This document shows positions 37,718-49,796 of a DNA stretch of 64,000 nt, piece after piece. The stretch's first letter is position 1; each line of letters starts with the position of its first letter. The stretch is from Ichthyosporea sp. XGB-2017a (lineage: Eukaryota > Opisthokonta > Ichthyosporea). Both the position numbers and the translations under genes were made by a program. Under the pieces are notes generated by a model, which was given only the letters and a program-made list of their open reading frames with translations, had not been told where the DNA came from and ran no database searches. The stretch lies in the NCBI GenBank assembly GCA_002811675.1, contig PDIM01000003.1:29261-93260 (forward strand). The letters run 5' to 3'.

Positions 37718-40554
37718 TTTGGCTTTTTCTGATATTTGTTGCCAAAAATCTAACTTTTGTAGATCTCTTTCTTTGTTCTTTCTTTCGTTCTTTCTATAGT
37801 TTAAAAGTAAGGAACCGTAAACATCAAAAGCAAACAAGAGAGAGCCACATATATAGCTAATGGGTTGAGGATGAACACTTATTGTGAGAGCCACTTCTTC
37901 ACAAAAAGCTAGCTAGGTGTCGCACATGTACTGCAGCGGTGCACAGTACTTATGTAGAGGGCTTGTGGCTCTTCCAAGAAAGTGTGCAAAAGACGCGCAG
38001 TTTGTTTTCATGTGGGAAGGTCGAGGTGGTTCTGATAAAGTGATAACAAAGGTTTGCATGCACAGGTGAGAATTAGCCAATCAGCATCAGGATGTCGAGT
38101 CGCTGTTAATTCTAATTGGACAGATGTCAGTGGTTGTTTATCTTTTTTTTCTGTTTGAGAAACGAAAAAACCTGAAGTTTTTTTGTTACATAGTTTTTCA
38201 AGGAATAGGACTTGTAACTACTGTACTACATAGCTGAAGCTCTTTATTCTCTTTTTGTGCCCACTGCCCATGCAAATGCATGTTTTATCTTCGTTGTGCA
38301 ACAAATTATACAACTTCACTTCTTATCCGATGGGAATTTTACCTCTTTGCGACTTCCATTTACCAGCCATGAGACGTACATGTGCTGTCTACCTTGTCTT
38401 TTCCATGCCTGTGTAGTTGGCAAAAGCGATACATATCTATGTGTATCTTTATCGTGTAGCAAATGACTGTTCTGCTCGGAATTTGGCACTGCTCTCCTCA
38501 TGTGTCTTAATGCCCTTCACGAGCTGCGAGACTCGCACAAGCGGTCAATCCAGCTCACCGGTAGAGCATAGGCGCATAGATATGTGAAACAAGTTTGGAT
38601 CAACTTTCACTTAAACACATTACTCCGAGCAAATGAGTTGGGGCCGATCAAAGAGCGTTGGAGAGATTTTCAAAATGGCTCTTCATGATCAAAGGAAAAA
38701 TGACTTAGCCCAGGGTCTGCAAAAATAAAGGTGCCAAATATGAAATAACTAATGCACATCCTCAGGCTGCAGTAGGCATATTTTCTTTGTCCTGCTATTA
38801 AACACAAGTGAAGAAGTATTCGCTATATATACGTGTCCAAAGATTCTTACAGTCCGGGTGAGGGGCCAAAGGAAATTGCATGCCTCGTTCCTTCTGGAAG
38901 AGCAGACCTAAGTGTTATCATTGTCCCCCGCCACATTCCCTTGGTATTTGTAAAAATGTTTTCGTCGGAACGCTGCCGAAACAATCGTTCATGATAGTAT
39001 CTGCAATCCCAAGCTCCATGAGATTAGATTGCGATCAACTTCTTTGCTACTTTTCTGAACCATCCTCGCATAGTTTTGGGACCATCTATATCACCCCCAC
39101 TCTTTTTCCTTCTCTTGACCTTTTCTAGTTGGTCCTTAATTTAAATTAAACTTCCTTATCACCCGCATACCAAGTAGATATCATCATCACATTTAATTAC
39201 CACCCATCAAAACCAGAAGCTAAACTGAGTATCTTTGATACTAAAACATGTAACATCGGTATGCCTCACCAATTAATCAACCAATACCCGGCGAAGTGCG
39301 AACATACTTCAAGGCTACCTATTTTGCAAATACGGGAACACGATGGCATAGCAAAAGAGTGATGATCCCTCGAGACCAAGTCTCCCTCTGATGCCTTTGA
39401 TTTCAATTTGATATATCATATAAACAAACACATATTTCGAGTTAAAAGTGGCGCCAAGATGAAAAGCGATAAAAATAAACCCCAAGAAGCCAAGTTCCTA
39501 GCTAAATGATACTATAGTAATACTATGTAATTGCATTTGCAACAAGGAAGTTACAACACAACGTCTGCTAAGGTTTAGCAGATAAGCAATGAGTGTTTCC
39601 GTTCCTACAAATCTACCACCGTGTCGCTTGCAAAACAAAAATGGACCCATATTAGTGATATTGTTATCGTTTCACAGGCCGTAATTAGCAGGAAGCCATT
39701 TAATTTGTCCAACCAGGTACTGATGAATTTGAGTTTGAAGATGGACAATGATGATCGGGCTTTTGAACCTGGTCAGCTGTTCTTATGTTGTCCCATCGCT
39801 TCATCACATATTATTAATTACATAAGAAGACATGTGAATCTAAATATACTGTAACGTGAGATAACACAACTAGTACGTATACCTGTAACTTTTAATTATA
39901 ATAAACAGCAGCGGGTGAGTACAGCAGTCCATCGCATGTAAACAAAAAAGCAACAAGTTAACAAACGAAGCTAATTAATAGTGAAGAATCGGGGATATCA
40001 CTCCAAAACCAGCTGCTTGCTTTGATGAATGACGGGAAAAAAATAAGTGTTTCTCCAACAGACTCTGTTTTGATGAGAAAATTATATATAAGCAACCAAT
40101 CAGGGGTGCGATAAATAAATTGACGTCAAATTATCTCAACTCTCATTGGCTAAATGTATTGTTTGTGCCAAACACAACAACCCAAGCCAATATATTTTGT
40201 GCACCATTTGAAGGGAGCGAATGGCTTATCGGGGCCTCGTATAATTACCAGGGAAATTATGATACAAATTACAATGGGTTAGATTGCATAACAGTGGGAA
40301 TCGCAATTCATAGGGAAATGCTTTGTGAAACGAGATACTCCGATAAGCTTTACAACATGGACATAATTGCCTGCACTGCTTCGTATTGATAGGAATGAAT
40401 GGAACTACATCATATAAACAGTGCTACTACACTGTAGAGGTCCTTATTTCTTGCTGATTATATCTCCATAAGTCCAACAGACATATGACCAACAGGCATG
40501 ATGCGGTCTTGTTTTGCAGTCGTACATGTTGCTTGTTGACGTTTTCCCTGAAGG
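37718..40554. other. Large intergenic region, no gene seen
   Basis: About 2.8 kb without a supported gene. Short open frames have no recognisable domain and mostly lack ATG starts. I checked for tRNA boxes and found none that pair. A perfect TGCGAG-A-CTCGCA hairpin occurs near 38525. It may hold promoter elements for the lipase and the first POT gene, unannotated ncRNA, or decayed DNA. Confidence 0.45.
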
Positions 40555-40562
40555 TATAAAAG
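40555..40562 (+). promoter_or_regulatory. TATA box of POT transporter 1
   Basis: TATAAAAG followed by GC-rich sequence, 113-120 nt before the ATG at 40675. Confidence 0.6.
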
Positions 40563-40674
40563 AGGGGAGCGCGCTCTTCCTTTCACCTTTTTGCTCAACA
40601 CTTTACATTTTGTAAAAACAAAATCTAAACTTGTTTATTATTAATTTGATTTGAAAATCATAAATCTAGTCATT

Positions 40675-42312
40675 ATGCCTGTGTCTTCTGACGTTATCGC
40701 GAATAAGAATCCCAACTATGTTTACCCCAGGCGGGTAATCCTTGCCACCATATTTGGCATCCCAGCCATGTGTTTGGCCGTGCTGGTGGTGGAGGCTGCC
40801 GAGAGATGGGGCTACTATGGTGGAGCTGCTATCAACTCTATCTTTCTCAAGGATATGTATAACTATGATGCTAGTCTTCTCCAGTTGTACACTAACTTTC
40901 TTCAGTTCTGGAGTTATGGAACCTGCTTGCTTGGTGCATATATTGCTGATGCTTGGTTGGGTAAGACTAAGACCATTGCTATCTTTGCTGCAGTGTACAC
41001 TGTAGGAATTGTCCTTCAGGCCCTTGCTTCTATGCCTTTTGCTTTTGGTGACTTTCCCAATGAGTCTGGTAGCGGCCCAACCCAGCAATTGTTCTGGTGT
41101 GGACTTGTTTTGATTGGTTTGGGTACTGGTGGAATCAAATCTAATGTTGGACCACTCCTTAGTGAACAGATTACTGACCCAACCGATGAAAAGACTGAGA
41201 TGGTGTTCCGCTATTTTTACTGGGCCATCAATCTTGGTGCTATTGGTGCTTATAGTGTTTCCCCATTTGTTCATCGTTATGATAAAGACGCTACCCATGA
41301 AAATGGAACAACCTTCTACATTGCTTACTGGATCAGTGCTGGTGTTCTCATAACCGGAATGGTCATTTATATGGCTTTCTACCGCTACTACATTACCAGC
41401 CGAGTCGCGGGTTCGCCTTTGGCGCGCTTCTTTGTGTGCTGCTGGTCAGCCTTCAAGAACCGAAATACCCCTTCCAAGGTTGAAGATGAAGAGCCTCACT
41501 TTATCTACCACGCCGAGGGCTACGATAAGCAAGAATTGATCGACTACCGTCGTATCTTTTCTGTGTGCGGTCTCCTTATCCATTATCCCACTTTCTGGTA
41601 CCTTTACGGACAGAACTCCAACTATGCCGTTGTTCAGGGAACTTACCTTGACGCCCCATCCTGGTTGACTGCTGACCAGCTTGGTCTTGTTGATCCTATC
41701 GCCATTGTTATCATGGTGCCCATTTTTGACCGATTTGTTTTCCCTGGCCTCCGTAAAATGGGTCTTGAATTGAACATCATCACCCGTATTGCAATCGGCT
41801 ATGTCTTCATGGCCGCGTCCGGTGCGTGTATGGTTGCTATCCAGTTGGTCCTCAAGGCCAATGGTAGCTGGGATGACGATGACAACTACACTGTCGACCC
41901 CGATGGTAACACCTACTCCGTTTTCTGGACTATTCCTTCATTTTTTCTCTGTGCCATTGGTGAAATTTTCGCATCCATTACGCTCAATGAATTTACTTAC
42001 TCTCAGGCCCCTACTTCATTGAAGTCGGTCGTCTTTGGGTTGGGTCTTTTTACAAACTGTGGTTCCGCAATCATGGGATTGATCTTTTCTCACTGGCAGA
42101 CGGATGCTAACCTTGCATGGTTCTGGCTTGCCTTTGTGGGCATCTGCTGTGTCCAGGCAGTCATAATCCCATGGCAGTTCAAGAACTACAAGTACCGATC
42201 TGTTGCTGATGACAAAACGTTGTATGGAAATGAGAGTGAAGTGGATACCGAAGTATGCCCAACGACGGAGGAAATTACAGGAAATGTGTCCGAAAAGAAG
42301 TCAAAGGCTTAA
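40675..42312 (+). CDS. POT/PTR-family peptide transporter 1
   Basis: 545 residues from the ATG at 40675; an upstream in-frame TTG is ignored. Major facilitator of the proton-dependent oligopeptide transporter family, about 12 TM helices. The N-terminal EAAERWGYYGG motif (TM1) is the family's ExxER proton-coupling motif. FYWAINLGAIGAY is the PTR2 signature. A GxGTGGIK block and TM7-region YLYGQNSNYAVV are also present. It should import di/tripeptides with protons at the plasma membrane. It is the most divergent of four paralogues here (different N-terminus and several loops). AATAAA lies about 57 nt past the stop. Confidence 0.95.
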   Translation: MPVSSDVIANKNPNYVYPRRVILATIFGIPAMCLAVLVVEAAERWGYYGGAAINSIFLKDMYNYDASLLQLYTNFLQFWSYGTCLLGAYIADAWLGKTKTIAIFAAVYTVGIVLQALASMPFAFGDFPNESGSGPTQQLFWCGLVLIGLGTGGIKSNVGPLLSEQITDPTDEKTEMVFRYFYWAINLGAIGAYSVSPFVHRYDKDATHENGTTFYIAYWISAGVLITGMVIYMAFYRYYITSRVAGSPLARFFVCCWSAFKNRNTPSKVEDEEPHFIYHAEGYDKQELIDYRRIFSVCGLLIHYPTFWYLYGQNSNYAVVQGTYLDAPSWLTADQLGLVDPIAIVIMVPIFDRFVFPGLRKMGLELNIITRIAIGYVFMAASGACMVAIQLVLKANGSWDDDDNYTVDPDGNTYSVFWTIPSFFLCAIGEIFASITLNEFTYSQAPTSLKSVVFGLGLFTNCGSAIMGLIFSHWQTDANLAWFWLAFVGICCVQAVIIPWQFKNYKYRSVADDKTLYGNESEVDTEVCPTTEEITGNVSEKKSKA

Positions 42313-42683
42313 ATCAACAATACAACTTTCATTCTTGCTACTTTATACCTCTCCACGACCACGAAACGAAATAAATTTCTTACTTAAAACGAACATTTCC
42401 TGCATAGTTCAGTACCAACCTTCCCTATTATTTCGCTCTGCGTGATGACAATTGAGGGGTTCATGGTTTTACTTTAAAGTCTTTATGCAAGCATAGACAC
42501 CTCTGCAAGCATTGAACGCGCGGATACAATGATACTACAAAAGGCTTCCAATTACCAAAATTGGCTGTTATATAAAATGAAAATGCTCCCCCTTCCAGTT
42601 ACACTTATATAAACTCCAATTCTTGCAGTTTAATGCAATGTTTATTTAACAAAATTGGTTCTTTTGCAATACAATAAAACGAT
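42313..42683. other. Convergent gap between POT 1 and POT 2
   Basis: Holds AATAAA for POT 1 at about 42369 and minus-strand AATAAA for POT 2 at about 42642. Nothing else seen. Confidence 0.5.
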
Positions 42684-44309
42684 TTAAGCTTTGTTTTCAG
42701 CTTTCTTGGAATCAGCGAAACCTGTGATTTCAGCGGAAGTGGTAACGGGCTCAATTTCAGTTGTGTGTTCTTCACTGGACTTAACATCTTCACTAACGGA
42801 TCTGTACTGATAGTTTTTGAACTGAAAGGGAATGATAATGGCCTGAACAATCGCCAAGCAGGAAAAGGCACACCAGAACCAGGCAAGATTGCTATCGGTC
42901 TGCCAGTTGGCCATAATCAAACCAAGGATGGCAGCACCACAGTTAGTAAAGGTTCCCATTCCGAACATAACAGACTTGAGTGATGGAGGAGCCTGGGAAT
43001 AGACAAATTCATTAAGAGTAATGGAGGCGAAAATTTCACCAAGAGCACAGAAAACAAATGAAGGAACGGTCCAGAAAACGGAGTATGAGGTTCCATCGGA
43101 ATTGACAGTGTAGTTGTCATTGTCATCCCAACTACCATTTGCAGCAAGAATAAGCTGAAGGGCAACCATACAAAATCCAGAAATGGCCATAAGGATATAT
43201 CCGATTGAGATACGAGTAATAATGTTCAATTCAAAGCCCATCCTGCGGAGGAGGGGAAAGACAAATCTATCGAAGATGGGAACCATAACCACAATAAACA
43301 GAGGGTCAACAAGGCCAAGCTGGTCGGCGGTCAACCAGGATGGGGCATCAAGGTAAGTTCCCTGAACAACCGCGTAGTTGGAGTTCTGTCCATACAAATA
43401 CCAAAAGGTGGGATAGTGTATAAGGAGACCAAAGATGGCAAACAATCGACGGTATTCTGTCAATTCCTTGAGAGTAAAACCCTCAGCACGGTACATAAAG
43501 TGGTTATCTTCGTCGCATTTTGAAGCGTTGTTTCGGTTTTTGATAGCAGAATAAACAGCCTTGAAGAATTTAGCCAAAGGAGATCCCAAAACACGACTGG
43601 TGATGTAGAAGCGGTAGAAGCACATGTAGATTGTCAGGCCAAGAATGAGAATGGCAGCAGATATCCAGTAAGAGTAGTAGTACGTGGTTCCGTGGGGATG
43701 GTCTTCGCTTTCATCAAAACGATGAACAAAGGGAGAGACGCTAAAAGCACCAATGGCACCAAGGTTGATAGCCCAGTAGAAGTAACGAAAGACCATTTCA
43801 GTCTTTTCATCAGTGGGGTTGGTAATTTGTTCACTGAGAAGAGGACCAACATTGGCCTTGATTCCACCAGTACCCAAACCAATAAAGAAGAGAGCACCCC
43901 AGAAGAGGTACTGCGTTGCACCACTGCCGGACTCATAAGGAAAGTCACCGAAAGCAAAAGGCATAGAGGCAAGGGCCTGCATGATAATACCAATCGAGTA
44001 TACAGCAGCGAACATTCCAATGGTTCGAACCTTTCCGAGCCAGGCATCAGCGAGGTAAGCACCGAGAAGAGCAGTTCCGTAGCTCCAAAACTGGAGGGCA
44101 TTGCTGTAAAGCTGGATTTTACTGGCGTCATAGTTGTACATATCCTTCATAAAGAGGGCATTGACGGCTGCTCCTCCATAGTAACCCCATCGCTCAGCAG
44201 CCTCAACAATGAGAACAGCAATGCAAAGTGCAGGGACACCAAAGATTGTAGCAGTGATTATCCTCTTGGGATAAATATAATTGGGATTACGTTCAATAGC
44301 TTCAGACAT
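42684..44309 (-). CDS. POT/PTR-family peptide transporter 2
   Basis: 541 residues, ATG at 44309. Same topology and motifs as POT 1 (EAAERWGYYGG, FYWAINLGAIGAF, GLGTGGIK). Very close to POT 3 and POT 4 in the central part, more different at the N- and C-termini, where the cytosolic tail carries acidic and Thr-rich sequence. Proton-coupled di/tripeptide uptake is the family function. Codon usage is strongly biased to a few codons, which suggests high expression and leaves long open frames on the opposite strand. Confidence 0.95.
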   Translation of the reverse strand: MSEAIERNPNYIYPKRIITATIFGVPALCIAVLIVEAAERWGYYGGAAVNALFMKDMYNYDASKIQLYSNALQFWSYGTALLGAYLADAWLGKVRTIGMFAAVYSIGIIMQALASMPFAFGDFPYESGSGATQYLFWGALFFIGLGTGGIKANVGPLLSEQITNPTDEKTEMVFRYFYWAINLGAIGAFSVSPFVHRFDESEDHPHGTTYYYSYWISAAILILGLTIYMCFYRFYITSRVLGSPLAKFFKAVYSAIKNRNNASKCDEDNHFMYRAEGFTLKELTEYRRLFAIFGLLIHYPTFWYLYGQNSNYAVVQGTYLDAPSWLTADQLGLVDPLFIVVMVPIFDRFVFPLLRRMGFELNIITRISIGYILMAISGFCMVALQLILAANGSWDDNDNYTVNSDGTSYSVFWTVPSFVFCALGEIFASITLNEFVYSQAPPSLKSVMFGMGTFTNCGAAILGLIMANWQTDSNLAWFWCAFSCLAIVQAIIIPFQFKNYQYRSVSEDVKSSEEHTTEIEPVTTSAEITGFADSKKAENKA

Positions 44310-44423
44310 ATTTGTTGCTGTGTTTTATAACCTGATTTGTATTTTTCTTTCGTTGTTGTAAATCTAAAACAAAAATGAATTTCTGTTGATGAGGAAAGCG
44401 AGTGAAATGGAAACAAACTCCGT

Positions 44424-44431
44424 CTTTTATA
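44424..44431 (-). promoter_or_regulatory. TATA box of POT transporter 2
   Basis: TATAAAAG on the minus strand, 115-122 nt before the ATG. Confidence 0.55.
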
Positions 44432-45221
44432 GCTTTTTGATTAAGTGCAAACATTGTTGCAGTAATATTGTTTTTTGATCCTTTGGGAATGCCAAATATC
44501 GTCGTCCATCGCTGGCTAACTGGAAAAATCAGTACTCCATTATACCTTTGCAAGTACTATGGTAGCGTGAGAGCCATCGTTCTAGTTCTTCAACTCTCAA
44601 CCAATTACAATCTGATAATTGAAGTAGTTGCATTCTGTATATGGCACTGTCAATGCCATATACAGACGACATCTGACATTTGGAGAAGATAGAACAATTA
44701 TGTAATTAACAGCGCTAAGAATCAAAATTGCCCTTCTTTTTCTTTCATACCGAATTGCTTGTGAAACCCGAACCCCGCGGAACCTAAAAGTCAACAGACT
44801 TTACGAAAAGAACCACAAAGGGGCACAAAAACGTGCTGTGGAGACAGTACACTAGAGATTTGGGTCACATAGTAATTATCCAATGGAATATGGGTCTCTC
44901 AGCTGGTCTATCGTGAAAGCAATAATCCAAGCATTTTTGAGTTGCTATTACAGTTGGAATCTGTCTTTGTCACAGATGCAAAATAAGAGAACAAATTAAA
45001 TTTGCATGCACGAAACTGTGTGAAATGTGAATTGTCTTTCTTTGATGAAGGGGAGTTTCAGACATACTATTCTTTAATTAAATTAGCATTGGTGATTCTC
45101 TTTCCAATTGCTGTCCTCTCTCGTTGGTGGAAAACAATAATACATTCAATCTATACTTCAAAGGGCCTTATGTTTGCGTTGTTTTGTGCTTTATTTCAAA
45201 TTGTCAATAGCTGTATTTTGT
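44432..45221. other. Intergenic between POT 2 and POT 3
   Basis: Upstream region of POT 2 and 3' flank of POT 3; minus-strand AATAAA at about 45189 is 28 nt past the POT 3 stop. A TATATGGCACTG...CATTGACAGTGCC-like inverted repeat near 44637-44663 could form a hairpin. No gene. Confidence 0.4.
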
Positions 45222-46841
45222 TTAAGCGTGGCTATCGATTTTCTTTTCCTCGCCGATAACACGAATAGGATCAGTGATGGGCTCGACGATGTCACCATTT
45301 TCAGTTGGCATAGCAACATCTTCACTAACGGATCTGTACTTGTAGTTCTTGAACTGGATTGGAATGATGATGGCTTGAATAACAGCTAAGCTGGCAAATG
45401 CCAACCAGAAGTAGGCCAGATTTTCTTCAGTCTGGAAGTTGGCCATGATCAATCCCATAATGGCAGCACCACAATTTGTAAATGTTCCCAACCCAAACAT
45501 GACAGATTTGAGAGAGGGTGGGGCTTGGGAATAGACAAATTCATTGAGAGTGATAGAGGCGAAAATTTCACCAAGAGCACAAAATGCGAAAGAAGGAACA
45601 GTCCAGAAAACAGAATAGGTATTTCCATCTTCATTGACAGTGTAGTTGTCATTCTCGTCCCAGGTTCCATTGGCTTTCAAGATGAATTGAAGTACCACCA
45701 TACAGAAACCGGATATACCCATCAGAACGTATCCAATAGAAATACGGGTGATGATGTTCAATTCGAGACCCATTTTACGAAGACCAGGAAATATAAATCT
45801 GTCAAAGATGGGAACCATGATAACAATAAACAGAGGGTCAACAAGACCAAGCTGGTCAGCAGTCAACCAGGATGGGGCATCAAGGTAAGTTCCCTGAACA
45901 ACGGCATAGTTGGAGTTCTGTCCGTACAAGTACCAGAAGGTGGGATAGTGGATAAGGAGACCAAAAATGGCAAAGATACGACGATAGTCGGTCAATTCCT
46001 TGAGAGTGAATCCCTCGGCACGGTACATAAAATGGTCATCCTTATCGGACTTGGATGGACTCTTACGGTTTTTGATAGCAGAGTACACAGCCTTAAAGAA
46101 TTTTGCCAAAGGAGATCCCAAAACGCGACTGGTGATGTAGAAAGGGTAGAAGCACATATAAATTGTCAAACCAAGAATGAGAATACCGGCGGATATCCAG
46201 TAAGAGTAGTAGTACGTGGTTCCGTGGGGATGGTCTTCGCTTTCATCAAAACGATGAACAAAAGGAGACACAGTAAAAGCACCAATAGCACCGATGTTGA
46301 TAGCCCAGTAGAAGTAACGGAAGACCATTTCAGTCTTCTCATCAGTGGGGTTGGTAATTTGTTCACTGAGAAGAGGACCAACATTGGCCTTGATTCCACC
46401 AGTACCCAAACCAATAAAGAAGAGAGCACCCCAAAAGAGGTACTGCGTTGCACCACTGCCGGACTCATAAGGAAAGTCACCGAAAGCAAAAGGCATAGAG
46501 GCAAGGGCCTGCATGATAATACCAATCACGTACACCGCAGCGAACATTCCAATGGTTCGGACCTTTCCGAGCCAGGCATCAGCGAGGTAAGCACCGAGAA
46601 GAGCAGTTCCATAACTCCAAAACTGGAGGGCATTGCTGTAGAGCTGGACTTCACTAGCACCATAGTTGTACATATCCTTCATAAAGAGGGCATTGACGGC
46701 TGCTCCTCCATAGTAACCCCATCGCTCAGCACCCTCGACAATGAGGATAGCGATACAAAGAGCGGGTATGCCGAAGATTGTAGCGGTGATTATCTTCTTG
46801 GGATAAACGTAATTGGGATTGCGCTCAATAGTTTCAGACAT
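45222..46841 (-). CDS. POT/PTR-family peptide transporter 3
   Basis: 539 residues, ATG at 46841. ExxER motif present (EGAERWGYYGG), PTR2 signature FYWAINIGAIGAF. Nearly identical at DNA level to POT 2 over parts of the first half, including synonymous sites. It has the same strand as POT 2 and is spaced 0.9 kb from it, so it is likely a tandem duplicate. Expected role: proton-driven di/tripeptide uptake. The C-terminal tail differs from the other copies, which may give different regulation. Confidence 0.95.
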   Translation of the reverse strand: MSETIERNPNYVYPKKIITATIFGIPALCIAILIVEGAERWGYYGGAAVNALFMKDMYNYGASEVQLYSNALQFWSYGTALLGAYLADAWLGKVRTIGMFAAVYVIGIIMQALASMPFAFGDFPYESGSGATQYLFWGALFFIGLGTGGIKANVGPLLSEQITNPTDEKTEMVFRYFYWAINIGAIGAFTVSPFVHRFDESEDHPHGTTYYYSYWISAGILILGLTIYMCFYPFYITSRVLGSPLAKFFKAVYSAIKNRKSPSKSDKDDHFMYRAEGFTLKELTDYRRIFAIFGLLIHYPTFWYLYGQNSNYAVVQGTYLDAPSWLTADQLGLVDPLFIVIMVPIFDRFIFPGLRKMGLELNIITRISIGYVLMGISGFCMVVLQFILKANGTWDENDNYTVNEDGNTYSVFWTVPSFAFCALGEIFASITLNEFVYSQAPPSLKSVMFGLGTFTNCGAAIMGLIMANFQTEENLAYFWLAFASLAVIQAIIIPIQFKNYKYRSVSEDVAMPTENGDIVEPITDPIRVIGEEKKIDSHA

Positions 46842-46964
46842 GGTTATGAAGAGATTGAGGAAGAATCAAAAACAGAAATGAAAGATTTACTTTAGAAAAC
46901 AAATAAGAAAATCAAATTGTTTGTTCGATGAAGGAAAAGATGCAAGTTTGCAGAGCAGACCTGG

Positions 46965-46972
46965 TATTTATA
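46965..46972 (-). promoter_or_regulatory. TATA box of POT transporter 3
   Basis: TATAAATA on the minus strand, 124-131 nt before the ATG. Confidence 0.55.
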
Positions 46973-49788
46973 TGTTTTGGAAAGGAAGAATTGGCAGGAA
47001 CGGGTCAGGTGGGAGTATTTACGAGAGGAAATACTCAAATGTAACATCTAATTAATTGCTTAAGTTCTTTGCAATGAAGGAAACACCAATCACCGCGGAC
47101 TGAGCTTGAGATAAAAGTTGCATGAACCTCTGTAGTAACACTTGTCCACTTGATTCATCCACATTTTTGATGAAAAATCTATCCACATACCTGTGCATGG
47201 GTGTAGAATAAGGGAGCTTGTGACCAAAGTGGATTGGTGATTCCCTTTATTGGTAAGGCTTCCACTTAGAAAGGAAACCCCATTTCCCAAAAGAGGCCTG
47301 TTTCATGTTTGTTATGGTTAAGGACCAGGATTAGACAATTTGATGGGGGAAGTTACAAGTTACATACTGTAGTCTGTTACAAGTTACATACTGTATAGTC
47401 TGTACAGAGAGAATTTCAATAATAACTTTGTAATACGTGGTGTGTTTACCATAATTACTGTAACGTACTGGATAGATAGCTTATATGTAGGGTAATCAGA
47501 AAAATAAGTTCTGTATTCGAATGACTCAGATAGAAGCAAAGGCACATGTACGATAACTCGGAACAATATACTTTGGCTATTTGTGCAGGACAGTTTATGT
47601 GAAACACGGACCGGGAAACCCCGGGAAACTCATCATGAGACCATAGCGTCTTTCTTGCTTTGTTTTAGTTTTGAAATGAATTTAAAAGGCCTTTTTTGAA
47701 CCTAGCAGCGGAGAATTTGGGATTAGAAAAGAAAGGAAGGAATTAAGTCTTCCCAAGCTTGAGCTAAGTAGCAAGTTGCAGTTTAATTGTTGTTGCATAG
47801 TCTACTAGAAGTCCTTTAATGTGCAAAAAATGGCATTCCTGAGCTTGGCAGAGGACAGATGAGTTAGCAAGAAGACGACCAGACCTTGCAAACGGCAATA
47901 AGAGTGACTTTGAATTCCCACTTTCGCATTATCATGGGAATTCAAATACAAGTATGTTGCTCTGCAATTCTACAAATGCAATTAAGAAACTATTTTATAA
48001 TCAATCAAGATTCGCATTGAACAAGCTTTCTTACCCAGCTGTTGTGTGTGGGGTTTAGTGATTTACATTTGACAATGAGGTCTTCGCCAAGGGAAAGTGT
48101 GCCTGCGCGTTCAGCCAAACTAGATTGCAAAAGTTGCTGTAGGGATGTATTATGCATACCTGTGCAAGATGCAACTGCAGTTTGTGTCGTCGCCTATGCA
48201 CCAATCACTGATAACATCGCAATGATCGACGCACACTACTGCATATTTGAGAGATGTGCTGTGCATCACTGAGTCACATCTACAGACTAATTCACCTATT
48301 TTGCACATTCAAGGTCTCTCTTCAATGTTGCACTGAATGTTTGTGCTTAAGCCTATTTCTAAAATTTCTTAATCTCATTATTTGACTGAATCCCAGTCTC
48401 TTGCTTTCCTTTGCCTGACTTATATATACAGTAGTGGTCTTTGCTGCATTGTTTTCCCCAAGTCCTCTAAGAGTGCTTGGAATGGCGCGACGCCCAATAG
48501 TAGATATTCCAAGCATAGCATATGTGTTTTCTTTCTGTCCCGCTTGTCCCACAACACATCGGGGTTGCTTTGTTAGCCAGGTTGTTGACTGTTGAGAACA
48601 TACCTAAGCTAGATATGGCTCTAATTCTACTGATATGAATAATCCTTCTTCCTCTTTTCTTTATTCAGGATGCAGGCTAGTGCTTTCTCACAAGGTCAGC
48701 TTGACTGGCTGCTTCAAAAGTACCCAGTTCATACTGGTGGAAGCTTTTTTCCCATTAAAGTTTTTACCCGGAAGACCATTCTGTAGCTATATATGTAGCT
48801 ATGTAGTTGGTACCGGAAACCTGGATTCTCTCGCACTCATAAACGGGAGCTTATCTGGATTGTAGATTTTTTCTTGGAGAAAAAATGAACAACTAAAAAC
48901 ACTTTTAGGACTTTGTCTGTCCATGCTGGTGTCCCTGCATGCTCAACTCCATATTCTATCTCAAGGACTCATAACAATATACTCAGTTTCTGCCTTTAAT
49001 GGGTTCATCGTCATTTAGAGATACTATGGTTTCCTGAACCATGGTAATTAAGTGGCGAACTTGCATGGCTAGCAATGGACAAATATATTTACTTCATTGA
49101 CCGCATTGTCAGACCAGATACGTACGTACTTTCTCTTCTTTGTTTATCACATGACATTTGCCTAATTACGATTCGGTTGACTCATTCTTCGATTATAAGT
49201 GAAAAAGTACTCTGCTTGTTCCTTTCAGCAGCTGTTACGTACATAGCTCTATATATTCCAGTTTCCTTAGTACAGTTACATAAATTATGTAGTTATGGTG
49301 TGATGATGATGGGAGCATTTTACTTCGAAGGTTGTTAGTAATGGTATTCTCCGCTTTTCCTTAATTAATTTAAGCTATTAAGCAAATAAATTATCATGAC
49401 CATGAAGGAAAATCGAAGTGTCAACCATAAACAAAAACAATAAAAAAATAAAAAAGCCAAAGAGAAAAGCCAAAGAGAAAGTGGAGGAGAAACATTTATT
49501 TTCCTTCCCTCTGATTGGATGACTTGCTACTATCTTCTCCCTGATTGGTCCCCCTAATTAAGAACCTTTTCTTTGCGTCGAGTTCCCTTTCCCATGGAGG
49601 CGATTGGCTGAGTGACATATTTGGAGTCAAAACATCCCAAATAGTAAGCTGCTTTCCACCGAGGTCCCCGCACTCAATCAGACAACAAAGGCGACAAGAT
49701 GCGCGAACCAAGTAAGGTGCTGGAATGTGTTAACTTTTTGCAAGCAGACGTTTGGGAACTCCATAAGACTGTTCCATGGGCTGTGAGG
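46973..49788. other. Large intergenic region, no gene seen
   Basis: About 2.8 kb between divergent POT 3 and POT 4 promoters. Short frames only, none with a recognisable domain or convincing start. Contains the 24-bp duplication listed next. It may carry shared regulatory elements for the two transporters. Confidence 0.45.
47352..47395. repeat. Short direct repeat, period 24 bp
   Basis: The 20-bp word beginning GTTACAAGTTACAT occurs at 47352 and again at 47376, about 380 bp upstream of the POT 3 TATA box. Confidence 0.85.
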
Positions 49789-49796
49789 TATAAAAG
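49789..49796 (+). promoter_or_regulatory. TATA box of POT transporter 4
   Basis: TATAAAAG followed by G-rich sequence, 174-181 nt before the ATG at 49970. Confidence 0.6.

Noticed and set aside
37718-37894. 59-residue extension of the lipase from a GTG
   Set aside because: The internal ATG at 37717 directly begins a good signal peptide; an extension would bury it.
38540-38620. tRNA-like sequence (CCGGTAGAGC)
   Set aside because: D-arm-like word only; T-arm and acceptor pairing fail.
45525-46895. 456-codon open frame antisense to POT 3 (and similar frames antisense to POT 1, 2 and 4)
   Set aside because: These frames follow the sense gene exactly and arise because strong codon bias avoids codons whose complements are stops. 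No domains, and Ser/Thr/Asn-rich composition typical of shadows.
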